DNA of 64,000 bases, from contig JAKOGH010000898.1 of assembly GCA_024811115.1 (NCBI GenBank), positions 16,133 to 80,132 on the forward strand, given 5' to 3'. Below, piece by piece: positions 24,531-36,500 of this stretch. Origin of the DNA: Terana coerulea (taxonomy: Eukaryota > Basidiomycota > Agaricomycetes > Polyporales > Phanerochaetaceae). How positions within the stretch are numbered: position 1 is the first letter of the stretch; each line of letters begins with the position of its first letter. A program made the position numbers and the translations under genes. The notes below the pieces were generated by a model. That model saw only the letters and a program-made list of their open reading frames with translations. It did no database searches and had not been told where the DNA came from.

Positions 24531-25746
24531 CTACAGTGGGTGTTTTGGTATCCGCGTCAAACGCCAGCCATGTACAGTGGCTCGCACTTCTTCTTCTCCT
24601 GGATCCTCCGGGAACATTGGCTGGAGAGATCGGTCAGTCGTTGAGGCGATAGAAATGAGATCTCGAAGAATGCTCACGGGAAACTTCTCCGTAACAATCT
24701 TCTCGCATAGCCACCCTGCGTCTTTTGCTTTGGCAAAGAACTCCATATCCCGATGGGCCAAATGCGGGCGGTGATGAGAGTAGAATACGAGCACACAGGG
24801 TGGATGAGCCTCTCCGGGTACCTCGGTACGGATGGCCGCTTGGGCTGTCTTCAGAAGTGCGTCGTGCTGATGAAAGCAGCCGGTGTGAGAAGACAAAAAT
24901 ACGCATAGGGACGTATGCGTACTTGCGAATGATTGAAGATGAGGTCGGACATAATGACGACGTCAAATCCTTGCACGCCTACGGATTTTTCTTGCACTTC
25001 AAAGATGGGCTGTAACGTCTGGCCCCAAATAAACCCCTAGCATGTGGCCTCTTGAGCATTGCATCAAGAGGAAGCGAAGGCTGTAGACAGAACGTACAGC
25101 AACATGAACGTTATGGGCTTTGTCCAAGTTCCTCTCAGCATTATGGTGCAAGTTTTCTATTAACGAAGCATCTGGGTAGTCCGTCAATACAACCTAACAG
25201 AAGATTATGAGCTTGTTATCCTCTCTCAGGGCGAAGGTATACCCACGCATCCTGCCCCGTTCTTAGCTGCCACCAATCCTGGCAAACCCCCACCGGCACC
25301 GAGTTCGAGGACTGAGCGGTTTTGATACAAACTAGGATGAGCGTCGAGATACGATGCAAAGGACCTTGAAGCATTCCACCTTAGTACACCGTCAGCATCA
25401 TGCGAAACAGGGGAGTAGACGTGAGGGAAGCGCACAGATAGTGACCCCAGAGCGGATGCGAGCCAACTAATCTTATGTCAACGTTGGACCAGGTAGCGTG
25501 TGGGGTGCTTTCGGCCCATCGTGGGATGGTACGGGAGTAAGTCGCAACGGTCGGTTCGGGGGACGGAGGGCGTGGGGGCTCCTGCGTGAGTTGATGACCA
25601 CAGGAGTTGTCGTCGACGTCAAGCAGAGTAGCATGAGAGATGTGAGACAGAGGGCTTTAGTCGACATCACTGACGAGGAAGACTGCATCTAAATCGAGTC
25701 CAGCATCATCTTCGACATCGGAGACGTTTTCACGATCGTCGTGCAT
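24531..25746 (-). CDS. EFM7: Efm7-like protein methyltransferase (seven-beta-strand, METTL21 type)
   Basis: S-adenosylmethionine-dependent methyltransferase resembling yeast Efm7 (formerly Nnt1), which methylates the N-terminal Gly and Lys of elongation factor 1A in the cytosol. Spliced reading: MHDDRENVSDVEDDAGLDL..., then EPPRPPSPEPTVATYSRT, IRLVGSHPLWGHYLWNASRS, the SAM motif SVLELGAGGGLPGLVAA, post-motif VVLTDYPDASLIENL, FDVVIMSDLIFNHSQ, and the end PMFPEDPGEEEVRATVHGWR. These blocks match the family in order. The first intron (GTCAGT..ACGCAG, about 90 nt) contains an in-frame TAA; if it is retained the protein stops after about 29 residues. About seven exons. The ATG at 25746 is upstream of all motifs. 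The gene is divergent from the HAD gene across 410 bp. Confidence 0.85.
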
Positions 25747-26156
25747 GGTGGAAAGTGCCAAAATGAGTCCCGACGCACAGCCCAATTCGGAATGAAGCGG
25801 GATTGATGGGACTGATGGGATTGATCGGGACCGGCTCCGCTACACGCAAACGCCTACGTCACAGTCAATATGTGAACCAGCCATGCCATGCCTTCTGCTT
25901 ACAGCTACAACAAAGCCCAGGTAAATACGCTCTCTTCATAGCATTAAAACACTATCATAGAGTGCTGTTAACGATCTATTGCTCGCAGAATCATTCGTCG
26001 GACTTGCGTACCATAGGTGTACTACCACCCAGACGAACTATCTGCGGGAACTGAACGTCCTGAACCCTCATATCGCAGTGAGTAAATCTCTTCAATCCAC
26101 TCACTTTCAATTCAATTTAACGTGATATCCAGCCCTGTCACAGCCACCAGCGAACA

Positions 26157-27078
26157 ATGTCGGAGAAGAGTCTCACGCAACACAAGGCCCTCCTCTTTGA
26201 CGTTTACGCCACTCTCGTGGTATGTAATGCGCATTTCCAGTTGTCAATCTACATCTCATCAAGTGCTGTGCCTCCAATTCAAATAGGACTGGGAAACAGG
26301 CATCTATAATGGCTTGAAACCCATGCTGGAGCGTCTTCAGTCCCCTTTGGCTAAGTCCAAGAAGGACACATTGCTCGCTTTTGAGAGCGTCGAGCTCGAC
26401 CTCCAGAACAAATATCCCACTATGCTCTACTCCGATATCCTCGCTCACGTCCACGCAGAGTTGGCTGCTCGACTCTCCAACAAGCCATCGCTGCCCCAGT
26501 CAGGCGAACAGAGCGCCGTCACCGAGACTTCAGACGGCGAAACGCATGCCACTGAAGCTGGATCCTCCTCTTCAGGAGGCGACCAACCGACTGGAACCGG
26601 CTTGAGCGACGAAGACATCGCCTTCGGCAAGGGCATCCGCGACTGGCCCGTGTTCCCCGACACAATACCTGCCCTGGCGACGCTCTCCAAGCATTTCAAG
26701 CTTGCCGTGCTCTCCAACGTCGACCACTCCTCCTTCGCCGCCACTCGTGCGATCCTCGAGGAGTCCGACCCGGCGAACCAATTCCGGTTCGACGCTGTGT
26801 TCACGGCGCAGGACGTCGGCTCATACAAGCCCAACCCTGCCAACTTCAACTACGCTCTTGCCAAGCTCGAAGAGCTGTTCGACATCAAGAAGGAGGACGT
26901 CCTGGTTACCGCGGCTTCTCTCACGCATGACCACGCACCCGCGAACCAGCTTGGTATCCGCAGTGTATACATAGCGCGGGCTGGCGCGGTCATGAGTCAG
27001 GGAGCAACGCAAAGTATGATTGGAGCTTCTCCACCTTGGGAGAAATGGCGACTGAGGTGGAGAAAGCCTGAAGACTGA
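26157..27078 (+). CDS. HAD-superfamily hydrolase, haloacid dehalogenase type II-like; C-terminal frame break
   Basis: Asp-nucleophile hydrolase of the L-2-haloacid dehalogenase type. Exon 1 (26157-26219) encodes MSEKSLTQHKALLFDVYATLV with the motif I Asp. Exon 2 from 26287 continues DWETGIYNGL. Motif II is LAVLSNVDHSS, motif III is SYKPNPANF with the Lys, and motif IV is DVLVTAASLTHD. The cap holds a Ser/Thr/Gly-rich insertion of about 40 residues (near 26500-26600) that looks unstructured. At about 27009 the frame slips: the next base frame gives KYDWSFSTLGEMATEVEKA and a stop, the expected C-terminus, whereas the uninterrupted frame gives an unrelated tail ending at 27078. One missing base would explain it. 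The true stop is then about 27067. Substrate unknown. Confidence 0.85.
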
Positions 27079-27296
27079 GAGGTTCGATGTGTGTAGAGTA
27101 ATTGGTGCTTTGTTGGACATATGCATTGTATTGGTAGTGAGCAAATCTCGTCAGCGTCAGCGAACACTTGGAGCGTTGAGGAGTTGGGTCGAGGCCGGAA
27201 GCTATAGTTGTTATTATAATATTATTGTTTCAACTTTGAACTTTCACAGTTTCACTTGAGTTTAAGCACATACCACATACAGTCAGCGGAGAAGGG

Positions 27297-27304
27297 AAAA
27301 AATT
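27297..27304 (-). terminator. Pol III terminator of the initiator tRNA-Met gene
   Basis: Run of T on the minus strand (A run on plus) about 20 bases after the end of the tRNA. Confidence 0.6.
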
Positions 27305-27323
27305 GGCCTTTCTGCCCTGCTAT

Positions 27324-27394
27324 AGCAACTGCTGGTTTCGATCCAGCGACCTCGGGGTTATGAGCCCCGCGCGCTACCCCTGCGCCAAGTTGCT
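27324..27394 (-). tRNA. Initiator tRNA-Met (CAT)
   Basis: A complete cloverleaf of 71 nt. The acceptor is AGCAACT paired with AGTTGCT, the D stem is GCGC/GCGC, and the anticodon arm CGGGG CTCATAA CCCCG carries CAT. The T arm is GCTGG ATCGAAA CCAGC. Initiator features are the A1-U72 pair, three G-C pairs next to the anticodon loop, and A54/A60 in the T loop. There is no intron. The minus strand runs into a T stretch just downstream (about 27298-27303), a Pol III terminator. The internal A and B boxes are part of the D and T arms. Confidence 0.88.
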
Positions 27395-27612
27395 TCAGGG
27401 TTCCGGTTTTCAATCTTATTTCATCGTAAGTGAGCGTTGCCATCGACAGCAGGAAAGGCTGCCGCTCCGATCCCTGTCGCCGTCCCATACAAGGAACGTT
27501 GACGCTATATCAGTCCTACGTGCATTGCCGTTGCATTGATTTATTTCGGCGTTGTGAGGCCTGATTCCTGAAGCTTAGTCACAGTACTGGCGGCGGCATC
27601 ACGAACCACTTC

Positions 27613-28893
27613 ATGCGTCGAGAGCCCCAATCCAGCATGACTCGCTCGGGACGCTCCCAGCGCGAGTGCGGGAGCCGTCTCAACGTAGCCATGCCTGACG
27701 ACAGAAGTTCTGCATTCCGTTTGATGGATCTGCCAGTCGAGATGGTGCACAAGGTGAGTCATCAGCAATCCTCTTTGTCTGTTCAATAGGAAAATCCTGT
27801 GCTCTGACTCTGCCTTAGGTCTGCGTAGAGTTGGAACCCGAGGACTTGGTGAACGTCTCACGCACGTGCAAAGCACTCAGGGCACAGTTGCGTAGGAAAG
27901 GAGCCCGGTCACTGTGGAAGAACTCCTTTACGAAGGTGTACGGAATGTGCACCATTCCGGCGACCATCTCCGAGATTGCACTCGCCAATCTGATGTTCTC
28001 GAAAGAGTGCTGGGTATGAACATCATCCACCCACCAGCGACATATGGCTGATTTATTTTCTAGTTTTGTAGTCGCCAGGTCAACGAACCATGTTGGTACT
28101 GGAGATGTAGATGCTGCACGCGTTGCATGCGAAGTCGGTCCGTATGTAGAACTTGTTGTGCTTGTTGGTGCTTACAACACGGTTAGAACAACGTCTTTAC
28201 AATCGCTACGAAAGCGGGTAGCACGAGACAACAAACTGCAATGGATTATGCCGCATATCGGTGAGCTCGACGGAGCGATACCCAACGGGCTAGTTAAAGG
28301 AAGAGTGTGTGTACGACTAAACACACGGCGATACGTGATTCGAAGGCTTATTGTTTTTAGCACATATCTGACCACAGATGTCACTGCGTTTCTCGCATCA
28401 TTGAGATCCTTTGACTCGTACAACAAGGTTCTGGAGCTGCAAATCGCCGGCAGGAGAAGAGAGATAAAAGAGTTTGAGGAGGTGAGCCGAGCCCGCGCAT
28501 GGTTCTTTTGGCCTGTACGGCGTCACTCACCGAGATTATCAAGGATGTGCGGCACATTTTGTCGCCATGGTGGAGAATCGGGTTGAGAACGGGGTAATGC
28601 GCCCGACCCATGCGATGCTACGTCTCGTTTAGCACGCATTTAACAGTTTAGAAATGAAGATCGAAGAAGAGTATCCGGAGATGTGGAATGAGATACTCAG
28701 CATTTCCATAAATCGAGCAGTGATGCGAGACATGTTACATCTCGCGAAGCCGCAGATGCAATTTGTGACCGAGCGCAGTGAGTCGAATGCCTATCTAATT
28801 TTCAGTTGTTTCGTACCCGAAGCTAACGTTTCTCTAGTCTGGGGCAACTTCAGAGATCAAGCACGACGCTCTCTAGAGAAGTTCCTTGCTTGA
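27613..28893 (+). CDS. F-box protein
   Basis: Probable substrate adaptor of an SCF ubiquitin ligase. The F-box is FRLMDLPVEMVHK joined across an intron to VCVELEPEDLVNVSRTCKAL and RRKGARSLWKNSF. A Cys-rich segment (PCWYWRCRCCTRCM) follows the next intron at about 28100. Later exons encode TDVTAFLASLRSFDSYNKVL, a Glu/Lys-rich linker, MKIEEEYPEMWNEILS and the end WGNFRDQARRSLEKFLA. The start is uncertain: in-frame ATGs lie at 27613, 27637 and 27691, all before the F-box. The exon borders in the middle (28150-28380) are also uncertain. The target-binding half is not recognisable. Basidiomycete genomes carry large families of such genes. Confidence 0.7.
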
Positions 28894-29077
28894 ACTCCCA
28901 CCAGTCATTGTCCGGGTATGTAGTCCAGGGCACACGGATGGGAGGTGCTGAATGTCACTTATCCTCAAGTTAGGTGCGAAATGGGCAAGCAGACGGTCAT
29001 TCATCACATTGGAAAGGGGCACGCTTGGCTACTCTGGGTGGGTACAGTCCGAGGCTGGCAACGCGCACAGTATGATT

Positions 29078-30785
29078 TCAAGGCCTATGCGATACAGATG
29101 TGTCAGTTCGTGGTAATTCTTCTATGTCACCAACGTCTAGCTCCTCCATCGCGATGTCCTTCTCATAATATTCAGAGTCATATCCTTCCGTCGTCAAGTC
29201 GTCGCCTTCCCTTCCGAGATAGCCAGCAAGGCTCGTCATACCCCTACTCGAGTCGAAGTTCATGTTTGGCAGGTCTGTGGTCAGGTGCATCGATGGCGAG
29301 CGTTCGTATGTGTCCTGTTGCGCGACTTCCCGAAGGTTGAGAAGAAACCGCGAGATGAGTATTGATGTAACCCTACGCCACAACATACATGAATGATGCC
29401 AGTTAGGAAACGGTGAAATAATTAGGAACTGACGGAGAGACATAGTACGCCACGTAGTTGTTTCCCTGCGATATGAGTTCAGTAACTAAGACAAGATCTG
29501 GTTTGTCCAGAGACACTGACCGGAACTTTGGATGTTACAATGATCTGCGCAAGGTTCATGATCATGAGAGTCCTAAGAGACAATGGTTTGCGGAGGCACA
29601 GAGAAGGGCCAAAGAAAACGTACATAAAGTACAGTGTCCCTATACAAATAACAGCCCCTGGTCAAGACCAACGCGTGTGCACCAGTCAAAGTATTGGCTC
29701 ACCGTCTCGAAGAATAAGTTGGATAAACGGAGCCTTGGCATCCGTACGCGAAGCCTCTCGGGATAAGCGGAAGGTCCTTGCGATCGTGAGTAGAAGTGCA
29801 AGCCCTTCATAAGCTGTGGTTGTAGCGCGGTTTGTGTTTATTACTACGAGCTATGAGCTTTCCACAGCAGTTACGCTGCAAAGTAGTACATACACCTAGG
29901 AGGCATTATGTCAGACTCGGATTAGCACCGAGTAGGAGACGCGTGCGACGCACTTGCTATAAGTAGAGTTGGGGATCTGTATATTGACAGCACATCCGAC
30001 AGATGGCGGAGGAGCGTGTTGCGTAGCTTGATTAACGTCTATGATCTGCGCGTCACGATCACAAAATACGTATAAGCGCAGCAAGGCATGTCACGTATCG
30101 TACTCACGACGTTGATGACGGGCGGCACCAGTGCCAGCATGAGAACCGGAAGTGCGGGCCTCCAGTTGCAATTCCATATTGCATAGACGCGGAGGGTTGC
30201 GAAGACTTCGGACATTGCGCCTTCAGTGAGAAACCGGCGCGCAGACAATAAGGACACATACGGGCAACGATGAGCAAGGCAAATATGAGGCATGACTGCA
30301 ACACGCGGATAAATGGCCCGCAGCTGCAACCCATATTTTAGACAGACCACTGGAGTGAAGGGGTCGAAATACCTCTGTAGACACAGGTTATTAGCAGGGC
30401 TCTTACATACGGTGGGAAGCGGCTCACTTGCTTGGTTTGAAATGGGGACTGCTCCATGATTTCGAGTATTGTGATGAACAAGTTCACATAGCGATTGAGC
30501 ATGAAAAGCCCTGTTGCTGGTGTGAATTTGCGTCCCCAGACATACCTGACTTCCTCTCCGAGGGTCATTAGGTAGTCCCATAAGAACAGTACTGCGGCCC
30601 ACTGTCAGTTATCACACTGAAATAGTAAGGAACGGACACGCACTCCGAGATGATAGGCTACAGTAGTTTCCTCTCAAACTAGTTACAGAAATGTCAGTTC
30701 TTCCACATGATTGGTCGTTTGGCATGTATACCTACAAGTTTGAGTAGTTCGCAATCGCCTTCGCTTGCGCCGCTGCGCTGAGCAT
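29078..30785 (-). CDS. DUF6533 seven-helix membrane protein
   Basis: Fungus-specific polytopic membrane protein; function unknown. The DUF6533 signature is WDYLMTLGEEVRYVWGRKF then LLFLLNRY-like GLFMLNRYVNLFITILEI (about 30430-30600). Further exons give CLIFALLIVA joined to LFATLRVYAIWNCNWRPAL, VLMLALVPPVINV, a loop TIARTFRLSREASRT, LILRDGTLYFM joined to TLMIMNLAQIIVTSK, and the membrane-exit motif SILISRFLLNLREVAQQ. The last exon is an acidic tail (DDLTTEGYDSEYYEKDIAM...). These blocks follow the order seen in the family. The first exon (MLSAAAQAKAIANYSN) and its junction near 30690 are uncertain because a stop lies close by; the rest is clear. Stop at 29078. Confidence 0.8.
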
Positions 30786-32210
30786 TACATGAGACATCCG
30801 AGCCGTTGCGCGAGGGCTTGAAGGTGAGATGAGGGCCCTAGACAGCTGGAAGCAGTGCGACGACGACTTATGGGTCGTCGGGCATAGCAGCTGCAGAGGG
30901 AAAAAAGAAGCCGAAGGTAGCCGCGGTTAATCTTCGCACTTAAAGTGGCAAAGAGATGCCACAAGGATGGGAAATCCCCGAGGGAGAGCGACAGCTTGAT
31001 GTTCCGCAATGTATTGAGCCATATCCCCAATCATATCATGATGGGTGTGCAATGCGTCGAGGTTGCATCGGAGAGCGTCCCGGATTCCACCTCGCTCACT
31101 GTGAAACAAACTGTCAACGGATCATCCAAATGACCACCATCAAAAGTGACATGAACTTGTGCCTGAGTCAAATTGTCGCCTCGTTCGTGTGCAGTGCATG
31201 ATTCAAGTGGGGATTGCACCATCTGCAGTATGGATGAGTCGGGTGGGAAGCCATCGCGCTGCAATTGAAGCACCCACTTACCGTAAGTTAATGAACTAGA
31301 TATCAAAGCTTAAGGCGACTCGAAAGATTGCACAGTGTTGTGGAAGAACAAGACCCACTGTATAAGCACATTTCCTCCTTCTCGTCGGTATGCAAGGATA
31401 GAAAGCCTACCACAATACGGCGCAGTATTGGAGGGTCTAACTAGTCATCCTCAAGGTTGGCTTGAACCAGGCTCGAACCCGCCGAGGATCCGAACATCAT
31501 TGTGGCGCTGACGGCGTCTGATATTTGATGACATCTCCATATCAGGATAGAGCCATAAAAGCCAGACATCGGGGTAACCCCGAGCCAGTTCCACTGGCAG
31601 CGACCACATCCATGTTTCATCCACCAGTGCTAGAGTCGTGCCTGGTAAGTGATGAAATTTGCAGGCTCCAATCTGCTCAGCTCTTTCGACAGATAGATAC
31701 GATTTCATGCAGGATGCGAATAGCATGATCTGCTGTGTTTTCGCCGTGACGCACCCGATCCCGACCAGGGATGGGCCATTCCAGTCTTGCTAGGTTCGTC
31801 GTATGTGCCCGCCCGATTCCATCTACCGTATGCGCTAAGCCACTCGCAAGACCACATCACCGGCTGCTTCACATCCCTAGCTTTCCGAATGGAGACACCT
31901 ACAAGTCTGCCGCAGGCACGGCCGGAAAACCTGTGCAGGTTGCATACGGCAGAACAAGTTGAACTGACAGCGAAATCCATCTGTCATTCATAGTGCCTTC
32001 ACTCCAGTGCAGTTTCGCGACTCCGAGTCCGATGCCTTGCCGCATGCGCGTCTTCTCGTAGCATAAAACCTGTGGTTCTAGGTGCTTTCTACTGTCACAA
32101 TTCCCCCGCCTACTGCAGGAACAAACCAGTATGCCTTCATGCACTCAGATGCTGAGTTTTAGCTGAATACTAGCTTCATCAGCACAAAGACTACTTACCC
32201 ACGCACAACA
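30786..32210. other. Intergenic region, no supportable gene
   Basis: Short frames on both strands (for example minus 31451-31726) show no domain or consistent splicing. The right end contains the upstream region of the small peptide gene at 32211. Confidence 0.45.
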
Positions 32211-32402
32211 ATGCAGTTCAAAATCATTCTCTTCACCGTGGCCATGCTCACTGCATGCGCCTTTGCCGCTGCGATCCCTGTTGTCGACCTGGAAGAGCGT
32301 GTGTGTATAAGGTGTGTCAGGATATGAAACATCGCGTCATCCCCTACTGACAGACCGATTAGCAACGACAACGAGAAGCGGCAGCAAGGCTGTTGCTGCT
32401 AA
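32211..32402 (+). CDS. Candidate small secreted peptide
   Basis: The ATG at 32211 opens a convincing signal peptide (MQFKIILFTVAMLTACAFAAA) followed by IPVVDLEER, the kind of acidic Glu-Arg propeptide seen in basidiomycete small secreted proteins. A short intron (acceptor ATTAG at 32361) follows. If the donor is 32303 (phase 2), the second exon reads NDNEKRQQGCCC and stops at 32402, giving a mature C-terminal peptide after a Lys-Arg (Kex2-type) site. Other donors, at 32301 or 32305, give different tails, and one of them (ending ...HMFGGT) is also open. The signal peptide is solid; the mature sequence is not. It could be a signalling peptide or a small effector-like product. Confidence 0.4.
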
Positions 32403-32596
32403 GCACATGTTTGGTGGTACTTGAGGCGGCAGGGTGGAAGTCTTGCCCGTGAAGGACTTCAAGCATGTTCCACTGCTACGAGGCATATGGGAACTCACGT
32501 AGAGAATTCAAAGACGTACTTTCCATCATACGTCATAATATGAACGACTAATTTCTCGTTTAATCCGAGGTCGCTTGTCGACCGTAGCGCGCCAGT

Positions 32597-33020
32597 TCAT
32601 CGTAAGACTCCCAGATCTCGCCTTGCAATTGCCTGACATACTGGGTCCAAGCACTTCCTGAGTACCGCAATGCCCTGCACCAAGAAGCCGGTTCGGCGTG
32701 CCAAATACGACATCAGTTCTAGATGTGTTACCAGGATGAGCAACGCAGTCAAGCTGCCACCACCCAGGGCCGCAGACATCACGCAATCGCGGTCCCTGAG
32801 CAGCGCTGGCCGGCGGGATGAGTACGCCGCAAACCCAATCACAAGGCAGACCCTGTCAGTGATGTCAGTATAACGACGTGCCTGAGATCTGCTGCGACAT
32901 GACTGTAGGCGATACATACCCAGGTTGACCGTTGGCAGCCTATGGCAGGTTCGCGACGTACAGCGTCACGATGGGCGTGGTTATGCACGCAACCGCTCGG
33001 GAGACAAACGACTCTACGAG
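32597..33020 (-). pseudogene. Decayed copy of an OPT transporter 3' end
   Basis: The minus strand carries a degraded version of the last exons of the OPT gene at 33582-36982. VCLVIGFAAYSSRRPALL matches CVVIGFAAQWWARSRRPAWF of the intact gene, CVMSAALGGGSLTALLILV matches YLTSAALDGGSQVILFILV, and the DNA around 32915-33000 aligns with 33945-34025 in the exon before. It has lost the NWW C-terminal motif and has no upstream exons. It lies just downstream of the intact gene in the same orientation, consistent with a partial tandem duplication followed by decay. Confidence 0.75.
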
Positions 33021-33581
33021 TGTCTTCAGAGGAGTGTGAAAAGGCTGGCAGATGTGGATAAAGAGCTCGGCAGATGTAGTTAAATTCTATCAGCCAGTAC
33101 AGCTTTCACGTGTCGGAGTGCCTACAGAAAATGTCTCAGATGAAAGGCAGAGATTGAGGAGATGTGCAGATACCTACGATCCCGTACGATCGCTTCCCCG
33201 CGCTCTCGTCAGGAGTCGCGAACTTGCTGCCGTGATATACCATGAGCACGCCGCAGGCTAGCTCTCATCATTGAAACCGATGAAGTTGGCCCATCGCGCA
33301 GTGAAAGTCCCACTAGGTGAGGCCTGCCTGACCTGTGTATACTTTGTAGTCGTTCAACTTGAATATGAAAATTGTGGCGTTGACAACTTGACGTAGTATT
33401 CAGGAGCGCTCATCAAGGTTTGATGACATCTCTTGCTCCGTTTTGTGTAGCCCTGCTTCAAGTTATCGCAAGTCCACTGTCCGACAAAGTTCGCGTCATC
33501 CGAGCACATATTCAAGCGATTCAAAATCTATTGGAAAGGTGCGCGATGTATAAGTACAGTTTACAGTAAATACCTCAAATA

Positions 33582-36500
33582 TCAGTCAGTTGCAGCGCAT
33601 CGGTCCACCGAGAGGTTCGCTGGGTTTCCCCACCAGTTCGGGAAATCGACAGCACGATTACTTGCCCCGAACACCGCGAAGCTCTGGAGAAAAAAAATCA
33701 GCAAGCCGCAGTACGTAGATCAAGGGCTGTCGCATTACCAAAATGAACAGAATGACCTGGCTGCCACCGTCCAGGGCCGCAGACGTGAGATAATTGTATT
33801 TCTTGAACCATGCCGGCCGGCGAGAACGCGCCCACCACTGTGCCGCGAAGCCAATCACCACGCAGGACCTATCCAGGATGTCAGAAACGAACATGTGCCT
33901 AGATTCGCCGCATTACGGCTGCGGGCGGCGACACGTACCACCACTGGCCGTTGACAGAGTACGGCAGGTAGCCGACGTACAGTGCCACAATGGGCGTGTT
34001 GATATACGCGGACGCTTTGGATAGGAAGGAGCCCGGGCGTGAGTAGCGATGGACGAGCCAGAACGGGATGGGAAAGAGCAGCCCGAGGATGATGGCGAAT
34101 GGCACGAGCCAGTACGGTTTGCCCGCCGTAAACCTAATACAAACATGTCAGATGGGCGGCAGTGACAGACGAATACGTGCAGATGCGCACAGCTCCTTTC
34201 CAAGTGCGCCCATGGCGACAGATGCTGAGTTGTACTGTTGGACGATCCATCCGCTCCACTGGATGTCGTACTTTCAGTATCGAATCATTTGAAATATTGA
34301 GCACTACTCACGACACGAGTGCCCACCGGATCCAGCAGGACCGCCCTATTATTGTTCACGATGGTGATCATCACTGCCGTAAGATAAGCACAAGCGACTT
34401 TCCAGAGACTACGCATACTGACTGGTATAGTTGAAAATAGATCCTATGATGGACCCAGCCATCTGCGCAGCAAAGGTGACGCGAGGCGCCAGTTTTGTGT
34501 ACTGTCCCAGCTTGAGATCTGTATTCCAGGACCTCAGCAACTAGCTCAAGGTGCATAACATAACCGGCTCACCTTGCAGCATCGCCAGGGTCTGGAAGGC
34601 AGTGCTATTGCCGTACAAGTTCACGTACATCACCGTTCTGCCCGGCGCATTTCCTCAGCCGACCCCGAGCATGGTATGGAATGGAGCTAGTACGCACATG
34701 GGTTGTCCTGGATGAATGAACGCTGCCAATACTTGAATGGCATACTTGATGGAGATCTGGAAGCCGGTGGTCGCGTTGACTGCGCGACATCTTGTCAGCA
34801 AGCCGAGAAACAATACGTGAGACATGAATCGTACTGAAGCCCAGGCACACCGCGATGACCGCGCTGATAACTGTGAAGAGGATGACGCTCCACCACGGCA
34901 TGAGAGGCGTTGGCGTGGCGTAGCTACAGCCGATACCGACAGCTAGTGATGCAACGAAAAGGGCCAGGTACCACCACTGGGGTACTTCTGGGTACTTCCT
35001 CATCTCTGATTTTATCGGGTTAGCAAGAATCATAAAGTTCGAACAAGAAGACGGCCGCTTACGCTGATAGTGCTTGTCATCAATGTCCTGGTCACTTCGC
35101 ATAAACTTGAACCCAGAGAATGCTTGACGATAGATCATATTAGACCCCACAGGGAGCAAACTGCGACAAAGGTTACTCACCAGCCTTCAGCTCCTTCCAA
35201 TGCCACAGGCCAACGTGGACGAGCGCAGCGCCCAGGCTGAAATTGTAGCACATCTGGCTGACTGCGTACGTCGCAGTGAATCGCGGCAAGCCAACCTCGG
35301 CGAGCTTTCCCTGATCCAGCGAGTTTTGAGGGGTGAGGATTGCAGTCTGGTTGTACGTGCTACCGTCTGAGCCGAAAAGCGAGGTAGACATAAAGACCAG
35401 GTCTCGGGCGTTAAATGCGTTCTTGTAGTATGCGAGCGTGAGGACGAGGTACCCAATGGCCATGCCGACTGTGTGGAGAATTTCAAGATCAGATGGAAAA
35501 TTCGTCGGCGAGGGGGCGCCAACGTACTGTACGAGTTGACCTCTATAGATCGACGATGTCATCAGCACTTGGTTTCGAAACCTTCAACGGAGACGACACT
35601 CACGGGTCTGAAGTGGCCATACAAGCGGGCTTCCTTGCGAGATGAGCGTCCAACTCGTGCTGAAGCTGAGCAGCCCAATTCCCTTCGTTACTGGAGCCGG
35701 CACCGAAGAGGTTGCGCACGAATGTAGAACGGCCGTTGTCAATTAAGCACACCACCGAGATCGCGGTGAGCAGCGGGAAAGGGTATTGGGGGATCCATTC
35801 CCAGAAGAAGATCGCTGCGAATACGATCCAGAAGTACTTCCTGTTATCAGGTAGGAAGATTAGAGATTGCCATGGTAGTAAACTAGCAGGCGTATTCAAT
35901 GCACCTCCGCTTGTGGTTGAGAGCACCGCCAAAGTGCAAGCTCTGCAGCAGAGAGACTACTGAGATGTACGCCGGGTAAAACGCACTATTCGGAGGTAAG
36001 ACAGCTGTCCAGAAGTACATGCAAGATGATGCGTACTATGTTGGGTACACCAAGAGCGTTCGCACTGATGGTCACGGTCAGCAATTTACGCCTCGCAGAA
36101 AAAAGAGATCGGATAGAACTCACGCATCCCAGCCATGCCGTAACCAAGCATCTGGCTGGCAAAGATTTGGAAGATGGCGACTGCTGCATTCAGTTTCTCG
36201 TTGTAGAACAAGTCTACGGAGCAGACGGAGGTTTAACCGACAGCATCTTCTTAACGGCGGTATGACTCACCAATAGCCGCAATGACTTCCATCGCAATGG
36301 CAACGGAAGAGGCGGTAGAAGCCATGATGACAATCGCAGTGTGCTCTGATGGAGGTAAAAATCATCAGTGACTCTGTATGCCGATGCTAACCTATCTGGC
36401 TTACCTTTAATGTTGAAGGGTCCGGGATTCAAGTACTTCAACCAACCCTTCGACGGAATGACAGCTGCATGACATTGACAACTCAGGATATTGTTGAAAT

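Noticed and set aside
25600..25660. Apparent premature stop in the methyltransferase gene
   Set aside because: It falls inside a phase-0 intron with good GTCAGT donor and ACGCAG acceptor; removing the intron restores a family-typical sequence, so it is not a pseudogene.
27324..27394. Elongator tRNA-Met instead of initiator
   Set aside because: The T loop ATCGAAA (A54, A60), the A1-U72 pair and the GGG/CCC pairs next to the anticodon loop are initiator features.
31451..31980. Two overlapping minus-strand frames of 91 residues
   Set aside because: No motif, no signal peptide, no consistent splicing; not supported as a gene.
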